Positions 43,709 to 53,010 of a stretch of DNA of 64,000 nt are shown here, piece by piece. The notes under the pieces are model-generated. The model was given only the letters and a program-made list of their open reading frames with translations. It had not been told where the DNA came from and did no database searches. The position numbers and the translations under genes were made by a program. The DNA is taken from the NCBI GenBank assembly GCA_900079685.1, contig LT599018.1:124001-188000 (forward strand), given 5' to 3'. Position 1 is the first letter of the stretch. Every line of letters starts with the position of its first letter. The DNA comes from an uncultured delta proteobacterium. Its GTDB lineage: Bacteria; Desulfobacterota; Desulfovibrionia; Desulfovibrionales; Desulfovibrionaceae.

Positions 43709-45727
43709 ATGGGATGGTGGAATAAACTGGGCCTGAAAGCAAAATTTATCAGCGGGATAACCGTCATTGTCCTGGTTACCGTCGCCAGCCTCTGTGTGTC
43801 CGCCTGGACCTTCAGAAGCCTGCGGGAAAAAACAGACCGGCTTAACCAGGATATGGAATTGAACCAACTGGTGCAAACGCTGGAGATCCAGCATCTGCAA
43901 TGGGTCAACACGCTGTCGCGGTACCTCGTCGACCCTGACGCCAAGGCGCTCAGCCTGGCCACGGACCCGACGCAATGCGGCCTGGGCAAATGGTATTACG
44001 GCACCGGCAAGCAGGAGGCCGTCGTCAGAATCCCCGGCCTGGCGGCGGATATCGCCGCCCTGGAAGAGCCGCACAAGGCGCTGCACGCGACGGCGGTGAC
44101 CATCAGGGAGATGAAGGAGAAGGGCGACGACAGCGGCGCGCGGGCGTTGTTCCAGGCCAGTACCATACCCGCTCTTCAAAGCGTCCAGAAGCACCTTTCG
44201 GCGGCACGGTCCATTGTGGCCGAGGATGTCGGGGTGCAGAGGAGCGCGTTCGACAAACAGACCAGGGATGCCGATCTCGTTCTGCTCGGTCTGGGGCTGG
44301 CGAGCATCCTGGCCCTGGTGCTGCTGGCGCTGATTCTTTTTTACAGCATCCTGAAACCATGCCAGGAAATCATCCGGTATTCCAAAAAATGCCGCGACGG
44401 CTCGCCGGAACCCCTGGACCTGAAACGGGGGGATGAGCTGGGGCAGCTGGCGCAGAACCTTACGGACCTGACGCAGCACCTGCACAAGGAGCTGGCGTTC
44501 TCAAAAGGCGTGCTCGAGGGCATTACCGTTCCCTGCGCGGTGTTCTGCCCGGATGACAAGACGCTGTTCACCAACAAGCAGATGCTCGCGCTGCTCGAAC
44601 GCGACGAAGCGCCGCACGAGTGCCTGGGGTTGACCTCCGGCGAGTTGACCTGCGGCAGGAAGGACGAAGAGACCCTGTCCACCAAAGCGTTGAAAGAAAA
44701 ATCACTGGTGCATTCGAAAATTGAATACACGACGCACAAGGGGAACGGCCGCCACGTGATGGTGACCTCCGCCCCTCTCTACGACACCCAGGAAAACCTG
44801 CTCGGCACGATAGCCGTGTGGGTTGACGTCACGGAAGTCGTGGAGAAGCAGAACGCGCTTGAAGAGAAGAGCCGGCAGATCGCGGAAATGGCCGCCCAGG
44901 CGCAGGAAGTGGCAAACGCCGTCTCCGCCGCCAGCGCGGCCCTAGAGCGGCAGGTCGCTTCCTCAAGCCAGGGGGCGCTCGATCAGCGCGACCGCATGAC
45001 GGAAACCGCCTCTGCCATGACCCAGATGAACGCGACGGTGATCGAGGTGGCAAGAAGCGCGGGCGATGCCGCGAACCTCGCCGAGGAAGCGAGCGATACC
45101 GCCCAGAACGGGGCAAAGGCCGTCCGGCAGGTGGTGGAAAGCATTTCCCAGGTGGAAACATACGCCGGGCAGTTGAAAACCGGCATGCACAGCCTGGGGC
45201 AGCATGCGGACGGCATCGGTGACATTATCAGCATTATCAACGACATTGCGGACCAAACCAACCTGCTCGCGCTGAACGCGGCCATTGAGGCCGCCAGAGC
45301 GGGCGAAGCGGGCAGGGGGTTTGCCGTTGTCGCGGACGAAGTCCGGAAACTGGCGGAAAAAACCATGCAGGCAACGCAGGAGGTGAGCAAGGCCGTCACG
45401 GGCATCCAGCACGGCACGCACGGCAATATCCAGATGGTGGAGCAGGCGGCCATGGCCGTCGACGTGGCCAACGATCTGGCCGCCAAGGCGGGTGAGAGCC
45501 TGGCCAGCATCGTCCACCTGGTTCAGGATACGGCCGGGCAGATCCATTCCATTGCGGCGGCGTCGGAGGAGCAATCCGCCACCAGCGAGCAGATCAACCG
45601 CGCCTTGGAAGAGGTGAGCCGTATCTCGGATACCACGTCTTCCGCCATGAGCGAGGCAAGCGCCTCGGTTGCGAGCGTGGCGGGCCAGGCGCAGACGTTG
45701 CGGGGGATCATCGAGCGTTTGCAATAG
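43709..45727 (+). CDS. Methyl-accepting chemotaxis protein with extracytoplasmic CZB-type sensor and PAS
   Basis: A 672-residue chemoreceptor. TM1 at about 13-33, then a sensor domain with the zinc-binding CZB signature H62-X3-W (QHLQW), C90 ([12 protein letters not shown]), H122 and H126 (EEPHKALH); TM2 at about 191-213, a HAMP-like region, a PAS domain (about 250-375), and a C-terminal MCP signalling domain with the hairpin tip [24 protein letters not shown] modules are mostly cytoplasmic; here it lies between two membrane segments, so outside the cytoplasm. The ATG at 43709 follows GGAGGG; 43 upstream codons are not used. Confidence 0.92.
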   Translation: MGWWNKLGLKAKFISGITVIVLVTVASLCVSAWTFRSLREKTDRLNQDMELNQLVQTLEIQHLQWVNTLSRYLVDPDAKALSLATDPTQCGLGKWYYGTGKQEAVVRIPGLAADIAALEEPHKALHATAVTIREMKEKGDDSGARALFQASTIPALQSVQKHLSAARSIVAEDVGVQRSAFDKQTRDADLVLLGLGLASILALVLLALILFYSILKPCQEIIRYSKKCRDGSPEPLDLKRGDELGQLAQNLTDLTQHLHKELAFSKGVLEGITVPCAVFCPDDKTLFTNKQMLALLERDEAPHECLGLTSGELTCGRKDEETLSTKALKEKSLVHSKIEYTTHKGNGRHVMVTSAPLYDTQENLLGTIAVWVDVTEVVEKQNALEEKSRQIAEMAAQAQEVANAVSAASAALERQVASSSQGALDQRDRMTETASAMTQMNATVIEVARSAGDAANLAEEASDTAQNGAKAVRQVVESISQVETYAGQLKTGMHSLGQHADGIGDIISIINDIADQTNLLALNAAIEAARAGEAGRGFAVVADEVRKLAEKTMQATQEVSKAVTGIQHGTHGNIQMVEQAAMAVDVANDLAAKAGESLASIVHLVQDTAGQIHSIAAASEEQSATSEQINRALEEVSRISDTTSSAMSEASASVASVAGQAQTLRGIIERLQ

Positions 45728-45799
45728 TGCAATAACGGCGTTTATCCGGGAAAACAGGCGGTTGCTGTTTGACGGCGCCGCCCCGCGCGCGGACGCATA

Positions 45800-45835
45800 T
45801 AAAGGGCCATCCTGGAGCGGGAGGCCCTTTTTTTG
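45800..45835 (+). terminator. Terminator of the chemoreceptor gene
   Basis: AAAGGGCC at 45801-45808 pairs with GGCCCTTT at 45823-45830, followed by more T (seven in total). Confidence 0.85.
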
Positions 45836-46017
45836 CGTGTCTCGCCGGCCGAGCGGCGATGCGTGAAAAGTATTGTTGCGGAATATATTTTCACCATTCG
45901 GCACATTTTTCCATTTCACGCTGCTGTTGCACCATTGCCGACTGATACACACGCTGCGGGATTTTTTTACCATTTGTTTGAATAATTTAACGCCATTACC
46001 GTTCCGTGCAGAAAAAT

Positions 46018-46054
46018 ATTTAATTGTAGTACTTACAATTAAATTATATTGACA
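46018..46054 (+). promoter_or_regulatory. Palindromic operator plus -35 box of the first mocR gene
   Basis: ATTTAATTGTA at 46018-46028 and TACAATTAAAT at 46034-46044 form an 11-bp inverted repeat around GTACT. Its core is ATTGT-N7-ACAAT (46023-46039). A perfect -35 TTGACA lies right behind at 46049-46054, in the context TTATATTGACA that is also found in front of the second mocR gene. A further AATT half-site (GTACAATT) lies at 46086-46093. Confidence 0.65.
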
Positions 46055-46108
46055 CAGGAAATAGGACCAATTACTGCTGTATGTAGTACAATTCTGCTTG
46101 GGGGCAGC

Positions 46109-47485
46109 ATGTGGGACTTGAAGGTAATTGATACAAGTCGGCCATTGTATCTGGCTATTGCCGAAGCTCTGGAGCGGGATGTTCATGCAGGCATTGTAAA
46201 GCCGGGAGACATGCTGCCAACACACCGGGCACTGGCGAAGATCGTCGGCGTTACGGTAAGCACCATTACACGAGCATATTCCGTTGCTGAAAAACGCGGG
46301 CTGATAACAGCCATTGTGGGCAAAGGGACATTCGTGACCGCCGATGCCTGCGCCAGATCCTCCGTTATGGATATGGATCTGGAGCAGCTGCCCATTGAAA
46401 TGGGCTTAACCAAGCCTCTCCATATGGGGGATTGCAGTTTCCGGGACGTCGTCTCCCAAGTGCTGGAAGAAGGCAAACTCCACAAATACATGCAGTATGC
46501 CGATCCGCAAGGGCTTGCGGAGCACAGGGACGTCGGCGTTGCCTGGCTTGGCCGCTTCGGCGTGCCGGCCAAGCGGGAAAACGTTCTGGTAACCGCCGGC
46601 GGCCAGCATGCGCTTTTCAGCACCCTGTATTCCCTGTTTCAGCCGGGCGACAGGATCGCCGTCGACGTGCTGACCTACCCCGGCGTGAAGGCCGCTGCCC
46701 GCCGTCTGGGGCTCCGGCTCGAGGGGGTTATCATGGATTCGGAGGGGATTGTCCCCGAAGAGCTGGAATCGTTGTGCAATCGCAGCGACATTAAGGGATT
46801 GTATGCCGTCGGAAGGTTGCAAGACCCCACAAACCGCATAATGTCCAACAAGCGCCGGGACGCGCTGGCCCGGATAATCCGCAAATACCGGCTGATCCTG
46901 GTCGAGAACGACGTCTACGGCTTTCTGAACGGGCAGGCGGATCGGACGCTGTCCGCCAGGGCGTCCGCCAACAGCGTCTATATCGCAAGTCTTTCCAAAG
47001 CCTTTTACGCCGGTCTCCGGATCGCCTTTGTCGCCGCTCCGGCCAGGTTGTACAACCGGATAGCGCAAGGCGTGATGGATAACGTGCTGTTCGCGTCGCC
47101 TTTTTGCGCGGCCATCGCGTGCCGGAGCATTCAGTGCGGTGTCGCGGATGCCATAATTGAACGAAAAATCGCCGAGCTTACCCGGCGGGTGTGCATTTTC
47201 CGTGAAAAGCTGGGGCATCACCGCCACACCTGCTCCGAGCAAAGCATGGCGGCCTGGCTGAAACTTCCCGACAGTTGGACGGGCAGCCAGTTTGAAACGG
47301 CCGCCGCGCAAAAAGGCATACGCGTCTATGCCGCGGAACGGTTCGCCGTTGGTCCCGTGGTGCCGCCGAATTATATCCGCGTCTCGTTGTCCGGGGCTCC
47401 GGACATGCAATCCTTTGATAACGGGCTCGATACGCTGGCTTCGCTGCTTGACCGTAAAAAAACGACGGCCGGCGCGGCCGGCTGA
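46109..47485 (+). CDS. MocR-type PLP-dependent transcriptional regulator (GntR-HTH plus aminotransferase fold), copy 1
   Basis: A 458-residue protein. The N-terminal GntR winged helix (residues 1-75) reads LYLAIAEALERDV, GDMLPTHRALAKIVGVTV and STITRAYSVAEKRGL. The rest is a fold-type I aminotransferase domain with the PLP-binding lysine K297 in SLSKAFYAGLRIAF and an acidic VENDVYGF motif near 260. MocR regulators usually control PLP, amino-acid or GABA-type metabolism. The ATG 46109 (MWDLKVI) has GGGGG ahead and matches the start of its paralogue. A terminator follows. No metabolic gene is adjacent. Confidence 0.9.
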   Translation: MWDLKVIDTSRPLYLAIAEALERDVHAGIVKPGDMLPTHRALAKIVGVTVSTITRAYSVAEKRGLITAIVGKGTFVTADACARSSVMDMDLEQLPIEMGLTKPLHMGDCSFRDVVSQVLEEGKLHKYMQYADPQGLAEHRDVGVAWLGRFGVPAKRENVLVTAGGQHALFSTLYSLFQPGDRIAVDVLTYPGVKAAARRLGLRLEGVIMDSEGIVPEELESLCNRSDIKGLYAVGRLQDPTNRIMSNKRRDALARIIRKYRLILVENDVYGFLNGQADRTLSARASANSVYIASLSKAFYAGLRIAFVAAPARLYNRIAQGVMDNVLFASPFCAAIACRSIQCGVADAIIERKIAELTRRVCIFREKLGHHRHTCSEQSMAAWLKLPDSWTGSQFETAAAQKGIRVYAAERFAVGPVVPPNYIRVSLSGAPDMQSFDNGLDTLASLLDRKKTTAGAAG

Positions 47486-47506
47486 GATTTCCCTCTTCCC
47501 GCATGT

Positions 47507-47536
47507 GCCCGCAGGTGTGACTTTGCGGGCTTTTTT
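47507..47536 (+). terminator. Terminator of the first mocR gene
   Basis: GCCCGCA at 47507-47513 pairs with TGCGGGC at 47524-47530, followed by six T. Confidence 0.88.
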
Positions 47537-47571
47537 ATGCGGGGGAAGGCAAAGCAAAGGGATCGTATTGT

Positions 47572-47588
47572 ATTGTTATACAGACAAT
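47572..47588 (+). promoter_or_regulatory. Third ATTGT-N7-ACAAT site, between the mocR genes
   Basis: ATTGT-TATACAG-ACAAT has the same half-sites and spacing as the sites in front of both mocR genes. A possible promoter follows on the plus strand (TTGCAA at 47596-47601, 16-bp gap, TAGTAT at 47618-47623). Confidence 0.55.
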
Positions 47589-47629
47589 TTTGCTGTTGCA
47601 ATGCATACAAAGAATGCTAGTATTCAACT

Positions 47630-47965
47630 GACAAAATTGTAATACTGCTTGTGTGATTTTGGCGTCATGGGCCGCACTGCCCGGGCGGCTGGCCGGAATG
47701 ACGTCCGGTGGCGCACGGCGGGAGGAGAAAGGACGCGCGCCACGGGGCGGGGCGCATGGTGAACGGCGCTGCGCGTGGCGCAGCCGGGCGCCTTCTCCGG
47801 ATACAAGGAATTTGCGTGTTGTGGTGTGGAATTGCGTTGGCGCGGCAGGGCTATGTTCCTTCCGGATCCCCTCCAACCCCGCTGTGCTGTTTATGACGTG
47901 AACATCACGCACGTAATACGGAGGAGCGGCCCTGATTTGAGCGCATCAGGGCCGCTCCTCCACCT
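47630..47965 (+). ncRNA. Candidate short transcript between convergent mocR genes
   Basis: Promoter-like boxes and an operator-like site lie in front, and a 17-bp perfect hairpin with four T follows. The GC-rich body has no frame with a ribosome site and a credible protein. It may be a regulatory RNA, a short-peptide transcript or a gene remnant; evidence is indirect. Confidence 0.3.
47920..47965. terminator. Long hairpin upstream of the second mocR stop
   Basis: A perfect 17-bp stem, GGAGGAGCGGCCCTGAT at 47920-47936 and complement at 47945-47961, 8-base loop; ACCTTTT follows on the plus strand. It would stop plus-strand transcription before the convergent gene and may also serve the minus-strand gene. 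Confidence 0.7.
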
Positions 47966-48013
47966 TTTGGAATGCCGTTCTTCTTTTTTCTTGCGACGCT
48001 TGCTTTTTTTCCG

Positions 48014-49387
48014 CTACAGCAGCAGGTTCACGTACCCGCTTTCGCGTTTGAGGACGGTCACGAGAATATCAATCGCCTTTTTGAAGGTGGGAAAATCAGG
48101 CGGGCCCGTCATGACAAGGCGGACGCTGTTCGGGGGAACGATAGGGCCCACCGCGAATTTTTCCGCCGCGAACACGCGCACCCCGCTTTTTTCGGCGGCA
48201 TGTTCAAATCCGCTGCCCGTCCAATATTCCGGAAGCTTCAGCCAGGCAAACATGCTGTTTGTGGCGCAGGTGGTTTCATACTCCTGCAACTTTTGCTTAA
48301 AGACGTGCGTCCGTTTCGTCAATTCCCGTGATTTGTTCCGGATAATCCTGTCACCCAGTCCGCTGGCGATACATTCGCAGGCGATCGCGGCGCACAGGGG
48401 CGAGACCATCCATATGGTGTCGGCTATTCCTTGCGATATCCGGCTGTAATAGCGCGAGGGAGCATGGATGAACGCTATCCGCAAACCGGCGTAAAACGCG
48501 GCTGAAACGCTGGCGATATAGATGCTGTTATGCGGCGCGAGGGAAGATAACGTGCGGTTTTTCCGGGTGTCCAAAAAATTGAAGGAGTCGTCTTCAACCA
48601 AAACCAGATCGTACTGCTTGATAATCCGGGCAAGCGCATGCCTGCGTTTGGCGGAGGCTTCCTCATGGCCGGGGAGTTGCAGGCTGCCGGAGGTATACAG
48701 CCCGCGTATCACGCCGGACTTGCAGGCCTCTTCCAGCTTTTCCGGGATCATCCCCTCGCCGTCCAGGGGGATGCCTTCGAGGATAAGCCCGGTACGGCGC
48801 GCGTATGATTTGAACACGGGGCTGGTCAACTGTTCCACGGCGATGCGGTCCCCGGCTTCGAAGACGGCATGGAATACGCTGGTCATGCTGTGTTGCGGCC
48901 CGGCGGAGATAAGGACGGTATCCGCCGAAGCCTTGATGCCGGCGCGGCCGATCCACCCGGCGCCGACTTCCCTGTGCTCGGGCAGCCCTTGGGGCGAGTG
49001 GAACCGCGTAAGCGTGGTCATGTCGTTTTTCTTCATGACCCGCTCAACAACCGGCGTGATATCGGGTTCTTCCCGGTACATGGGGCTTGCAACCCCCATC
49101 TCGATGGGGAGGTCGCCCGCGTTGCCCCCCGGCGCAGGCGGCACTGGAGCTCCACCCGCGACAAAGGTGCCCTTGCCGACAACGGCCGTTACCAGGCAGC
49201 GCTTTTCCGCTTCCGCATAGGCGCGCGTGATGGTAGTGACCGTGACGCCTATTTTTTTGGCCAGGTCTCTATGGGTGGGCAGCCTGTCGCCGGGGAGAAC
49301 GTCGCCGTTCTCAATCGCTTTCTCGAGGGACTCCACAAGAGCTATATATAAGGGCCTTTGAGCGGGAGAATCTGCAATGTCCCACAT
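48014..49387 (-). CDS. MocR-type regulator, copy 2, lacking the PLP lysine
   Basis: A 457-residue paralogue of the first MocR protein, alike along the whole length (MWDIADSPAQRPLYIALVES; GDRLPTHRDLAKKIGVTVTT; FYAGLRIAFIHAP). The PLP lysine is replaced: where copy 1 has SLSK, this one has SVSA (A296), read on the reverse strand as GCC at 48502-48500. It should still bind DNA through the GntR helix but cannot form the usual internal aldimine. Start at 49387 with GAGGA ahead; 76 upstream codons of open frame are not used. Convergent with copy 1. Confidence 0.88.
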   Translation of the reverse strand: MWDIADSPAQRPLYIALVESLEKAIENGDVLPGDRLPTHRDLAKKIGVTVTTITRAYAEAEKRCLVTAVVGKGTFVAGGAPVPPAPGGNAGDLPIEMGVASPMYREEPDITPVVERVMKKNDMTTLTRFHSPQGLPEHREVGAGWIGRAGIKASADTVLISAGPQHSMTSVFHAVFEAGDRIAVEQLTSPVFKSYARRTGLILEGIPLDGEGMIPEKLEEACKSGVIRGLYTSGSLQLPGHEEASAKRRHALARIIKQYDLVLVEDDSFNFLDTRKNRTLSSLAPHNSIYIASVSAAFYAGLRIAFIHAPSRYYSRISQGIADTIWMVSPLCAAIACECIASGLGDRIIRNKSRELTKRTHVFKQKLQEYETTCATNSMFAWLKLPEYWTGSGFEHAAEKSGVRVFAAEKFAVGPIVPPNSVRLVMTGPPDFPTFKKAIDILVTVLKRESGYVNLLL

Positions 49388-49402
49388 GCTATCCTCGTTT
49401 AA

Positions 49403-49446
49403 ATTGTATTGCGGACAATCTACAGTCTCTCTCTCGTATTTGTCAA
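49403..49446 (-). promoter_or_regulatory. Promoter and operator of the second mocR gene
   Basis: Reading the reverse strand: -35 TTGACA (49446-49441) in the context TTATATTGACA, 18-bp spacer, extended -10 TGTAGATT with TAGATT at 49422-49417. The dyad ATTGT-CCGCAAT-ACAAT (49419-49403) overlaps the -10 and the expected start point, which fits autorepression. Confidence 0.65.
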
Positions 49447-49702
49447 TATAAGTTGTTTTATGGGGTGCCATCATTGTTGTGGTATTGTAATGCAACGGCA
49501 TATTTTGCGCGTTTGCACTGTTCCGTCGGCGGAAGAGCGGCTGAGGCGGCTGCGATACAACGTGAAGAATTAAAAGGGGCTTGCAGGCCGGGCCGTCTGC
49601 GCCGGCGTGACACACGGGACGTTTTCAAGCCCGGGCGGATGGTCGCCATGGCGGCATCTTGGCAAACCGCGATCTTGCGGGGGTATCGGCCAGCATGACA
49701 AC
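49447..49702. other. Gene-free region between second mocR gene and greA terminator
   Basis: I see no supported gene. It holds extra TATTGTAATGCAA-like half-sites near 49482-49494 resembling the mocR operators, then GC-rich sequence with no clear frame. Confidence 0.45.
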
Positions 49703-49728
49703 AAAAACGCCCCTTGCGGGGCGTTTTT
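49703..49728 (-). terminator. Terminator of greA
   Basis: A perfect 11-bp stem AAAAACGCCCC/GGGGCGTTTTT with loop TTGC; the T-run is present for both directions, and the minus-strand greA ends 40 bases ahead. Confidence 0.92.
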
Positions 49729-49767
49729 GCGTAACCGGCCCTCTGCGGCCAAACTGTATCAATCTTT

Positions 49768-50274
49768 TTATTCTTCTTCGGGCGCGGGGAAATAGCAGGA
49801 AGGGTCCTGGTATTCGACGGAGATAATCTCGTAGGAAAGCTTGCCGCGCGGGGCTTCAACGGTGATTTCGTCGCCTTCTCCCCGGCCGATGAGCGCCCGG
49901 CCTACCGGGGAAAACACGGAAATGCTGCCCTTGACGTAATCCGTTTCGTCCGGGCCGAGCACGGTGTATTTTTTTGTTTCGCCGCTTTCGATATCTTCCA
50001 GGGTCACAGTCGCGCCGTAGACCACGGTATCGGCAGAAACGGTCGCGAGATCCACCACGGTAAAGCGGGGCATGCGGGACTCTATGTAGGTGATTTTCGC
50101 TTCGAGCATTCCCTGGCGCTCGCGCGCGGCATGGTAACCGGCGTTTTCAGAAAGATCGCCTTCCTCGCGGGCTTCCTTGATGGCTTGGATAACCTCCGGC
50201 CGCGCCTTTTTCAGGCGGTCAAGTTCAGCTTTGACCAGGGCCAGACCCTGGACGGAAATGGGGATGTTTTCCAT
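49768..50274 (-). CDS. greA: Transcription elongation factor GreA
   Basis: A 168-residue protein with the N-terminal coiled coil carrying the acidic tip EEGDLSENAGYHAARERQ near residue 37 (the D and E residues that coordinate Mg in the polymerase active site) and a C-terminal FKBP-like domain with SPVGRALIGRGEGDEI near 122. It rescues backtracked RNA polymerase by stimulating transcript cleavage. The N terminus and C-terminal acidic tail (PAPEEE) are slightly longer than in E. coli. Single gene with its own terminator. Confidence 0.96.
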   Translation of the reverse strand: MENIPISVQGLALVKAELDRLKKARPEVIQAIKEAREEGDLSENAGYHAARERQGMLEAKITYIESRMPRFTVVDLATVSADTVVYGATVTLEDIESGETKKYTVLGPDETDYVKGSISVFSPVGRALIGRGEGDEITVEAPRGKLSYEIISVEYQDPSCYFPAPEEE

Positions 50275-50345
50275 GATTCAATCCTCGAATTGCTATAATA
50301 TGCCATTGAAGGCGTGAGTACAAAGGGGTTTTTATAAAAGTATCA

Positions 50346-50374
50346 GGGAGGGCGGCCTGTTCAGCCGTCCTCCC
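50346..50374 (-). terminator. Hairpin after hom
   Basis: GGGAGGGCGGC and GCCGTCCTCCC (one G-T pair) form an 11-bp stem 30 bases past the hom stop; on the reverse strand it is followed by TGATACTTTT. Confidence 0.65.
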
Positions 50375-50404
50375 GTTCAACATAAAACGACCATAGCAGA
50401 GTTT

Positions 50405-51697
50405 TTACTCGTGCGCCAGCACTCTGTAGCTGACCGGTTCCGCACGGAGAAGATCCCTGTCGCGCAACGTTTTTATGGCATTTTCCACGGATTGAGCCTT
50501 TGCCAAGTGCGTCATGAAAACGAGCGGGACGATTTCTTCCTCTCCTTTCTGGATGGCCTGGGCGATGGACATGCCGTTCTCCGCGAGGATGCCGGCAACG
50601 TCGCGCAAAACCCCGGGCCTGTCCGGAACCATCAGGCGGAAGTAGTGCTTGCTTTCCGCCTGGGACGGGCAGAGCAGGTCCGCTTTTTGCGGCTCCTGGG
50701 CCACAAAACCGGTATTGTTGGGAACGGCTCCCCTGGCCACGGCCATGACGTCGGAAAGCACGGCGCTGCCCGTCGGGAGGTCGCCTGCGCCCCGGCCGTG
50801 CATGAACACCGTGCCCACGGCGTTGCCCTTGGCCCAGACGGCGTTGAAAGACCCGTCCACCTTGGCCAGCATGGATGATTCATGCACCAGGGTGGGGAAC
50901 ACGCCGGCCTCGATTTTGCCGTCCGCCAGGCGCGCCTGGCCGAGAAGCTTGATGCGGTAGCCGAGCTCCCTGGCAAAGCCGATATCCTCGGCGCCGACCT
51001 TGCTGATGCCCCGCACCGGCAGGGATTTGAACGGATATTCCGCGCCCCAGGCGAGCCGGATCAGCAGCACGAGCTTGTGCGCGGCGTCAAGCCCTTCGAT
51101 GTCAAGGGTGGGGTCCGCTTCCGCGAAGCCCAGGCGTTGCGCGTCTTTCAGCGCGTCGGTGAAGCTCTGGCCCTTGGCGGTCATGGCCGAAAGGATGTAG
51201 TTGCAGGTGCCGTTCAATATGCCCGAGAGGGACAGAATCCGGTTGCCCGCGAGGCCCTCGCGCATGGCCTGCACGATGGGAATGCCCCCGCAGACCGAGG
51301 CTTCGTACCCGAGGTACAGGTTTTTTTCCCCGGCAATGCGGAAAAGATCCAGGCCGTCCTCAGCCAGCAGGGCCTTGTTGGCCGTCACCGCGTGTTTGCC
51401 GTTTTCCAGGCATTTGCGCAAGAATTTCGCGGCAATGCCTGTGCCGCCCATCAGTTCGATGCCCAGGTCTATCTCGGGATCGGTGCAAATGGTGTCAATG
51501 TCGTGCGACAGTACCGCGCCCTTGGGCAGGGGATGGGCCAGTTCGTTTTCGGATTCCTTGGCGACGACGGTTTTTATGACAATATCGCAGCCCGTGCGGC
51601 GGCGGATAAGCTCGCGGTTTTCCTCAAGGGCGCGGGCAAACCCCGTGCCTACCACGCCATACCCGGCAAGGCCGACGACAAGCGTTTTTTTATTCAT
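50405..51697 (-). CDS. hom: Homoserine dehydrogenase
   Basis: A 430-residue protein with NAD(P)-binding [13 protein letters not shown] near residue 12, the family block [35 protein letters not shown]-like region near 79-113 (catalytic Lys in TANKALL), [12 protein letters not shown] near 161 and E/D substrate residues in [14 protein letters not shown] near 190. A C-terminal ACT domain (about 355-430) allows feedback control, probably by threonine. It makes homoserine from aspartate semialdehyde for Thr and Met. It overlaps alaC by 8 bases and forms an operon with it. Confidence 0.95.
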   Translation of the reverse strand: MNKKTLVVGLAGYGVVGTGFARALEENRELIRRRTGCDIVIKTVVAKESENELAHPLPKGAVLSHDIDTICTDPEIDLGIELMGGTGIAAKFLRKCLENGKHAVTANKALLAEDGLDLFRIAGEKNLYLGYEASVCGGIPIVQAMREGLAGNRILSLSGILNGTCNYILSAMTAKGQSFTDALKDAQRLGFAEADPTLDIEGLDAAHKLVLLIRLAWGAEYPFKSLPVRGISKVGAEDIGFARELGYRIKLLGQARLADGKIEAGVFPTLVHESSMLAKVDGSFNAVWAKGNAVGTVFMHGRGAGDLPTGSAVLSDVMAVARGAVPNNTGFVAQEPQKADLLCPSQAESKHYFRLMVPDRPGVLRDVAGILAENGMSIAQAIQKGEEEIVPLVFMTHLAKAQSVENAIKTLRDRDLLRAEPVSYRVLAHE

Positions 51698-52874
51698 TGC
51701 TTCCTCCGGAAAGCGCTCGTTTGATGCCTTTCACCGCCTGCTTGACCCGTTGCGGGTTCTCGATCAGGGCAAAGCGCACATGGTCGTCGCCGTAGGCGCC
51801 GAAGCCGAGGCCGGGAGAAACCGCCACATGGCCTTCACGCAGGAGGAGTTTGGAAAATTCCACGGAACCCAAATGCCTGAACGGTTCCGGGATCTGCGCC
51901 CAGACGAACATGGTTCCCTTGGGGGAGGGAATATCCCAGCCGATCCTCCCCAGGCTCTCAATGAGCGAGTCGCGCCGCTGGCGGTAAATGTCGCAGATTT
52001 CGCGCACGCAGTCGTCGGGCGCGTTCAGCGCGACCGTCGCGGCGATCTGGATGGGCTGGAAAATGCCGTAGTCCAGGTAACTCTTGATCCTGGTGAGCGC
52101 GTTGACCAGTTCGCGGTTGCCCACGCAGAAGCCCACGCGCCACCCGGCCATGGAATAGCTCTTGGACATGGAGAAAAATTCGACGCCCACATCCTTGGCG
52201 CCCGCCGCCTGCATGAAGCTCGGGGCCACGTGCCCGTCAAAGGCGAGGTCGGCGTACGCCATGTCGTGGATGACGTACATTTTGTGTTCTTTGGCGAAAT
52301 CCACAACCTTCTGGAAAAACTCCAGGCTGGTAACCTCGGTCGTGGGGTTGTGCGGGTAGCTCAGCATCAGGAGCTTGGGCTGGGGCCAGGTCTGCCGCGT
52401 GGCCGCGAGCAGATCTTCGAAAAAGTCCCGGCCCCGCCCGATGGGAATGCGCCGCACGTCCGCCCCGGCGATGATCGCCGCGTAGGTATGGATGGGGTAG
52501 GTCGGGTCCGGCGTGAACACCACGTCGCCGGGGGAAAGCATGGCCAGAGCCAGGTGGGCGAGGCCTTCTTTCGCGCCCATGGTGACCACGGCTTCGGTAT
52601 CGGGGTCGAGATACACGTCAAACCGGCGGCTGTACCAGTCGCAGATGGCCTTGCGCAGGTTGGGAATGCCGCGGGAGACGGAATACCGGTGGTTCACGGC
52701 TTTGGCCGAGGCTTCGACCAGTTTGTCCACGATGAACTGGGGGGTCGGCATGTCCGGGTTGCCCATGCCCATGTCCACAATGTCGACATTCTGGCGGCGA
52801 AGCTGCATTTTCAGATCGCCGACTACCGCGAATACATACGGGGGCAGGCGGTGCATGCGGGGAAATTCACTCAT
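51690..52874 (-). CDS. alaC: Class I aminotransferase, AlaC-like (glutamate-pyruvate)
   Basis: A 394-residue fold-type I PLP enzyme with the N-terminal [11 protein letters not shown] block, [26 protein letters not shown], and the Schiff-base lysine in [16 protein letters not shown] near residue 237. The pattern fits AlaC-type alanine transaminase, common as the gene before hom in this lineage; a methionine- or diaminopimelate-related role is possible. GGAGCC lies ahead of the ATG. Divergent from aroK. Confidence 0.87.
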   Translation of the reverse strand: MSEFPRMHRLPPYVFAVVGDLKMQLRRQNVDIVDMGMGNPDMPTPQFIVDKLVEASAKAVNHRYSVSRGIPNLRKAICDWYSRRFDVYLDPDTEAVVTMGAKEGLAHLALAMLSPGDVVFTPDPTYPIHTYAAIIAGADVRRIPIGRGRDFFEDLLAATRQTWPQPKLLMLSYPHNPTTEVTSLEFFQKVVDFAKEHKMYVIHDMAYADLAFDGHVAPSFMQAAGAKDVGVEFFSMSKSYSMAGWRVGFCVGNRELVNALTRIKSYLDYGIFQPIQIAATVALNAPDDCVREICDIYRQRRDSLIESLGRIGWDIPSPKGTMFVWAQIPEPFRHLGSVEFSKLLLREGHVAVSPGLGFGAYGDDHVRFALIENPQRVKQAVKGIKRALSGGSNE

Positions 52875-53010
52875 GAAAGGCTCCGGCTATATCACGGCCC
52901 CGTCTGCTCGGGAGACCGCTCTGGAAATTTGAAAGAAGGTACTATATATACGGATTGGCTCGGCTGTAAAGCATGTTTCTCATGGATTTTCCGGCACAAA
53001 GCGAGGCGGT

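Noticed and set aside
47653-47901. Short plus-strand frames between the mocR genes
   Set aside because: No ribosome site, odd Arg/Gly/Ala-rich composition typical of GC-rich noncoding DNA; kept only as a candidate transcript.
49453-49698. 81-codon frame upstream of greA terminator
   Set aside because: No Shine-Dalgarno sequence and no recognisable protein pattern.
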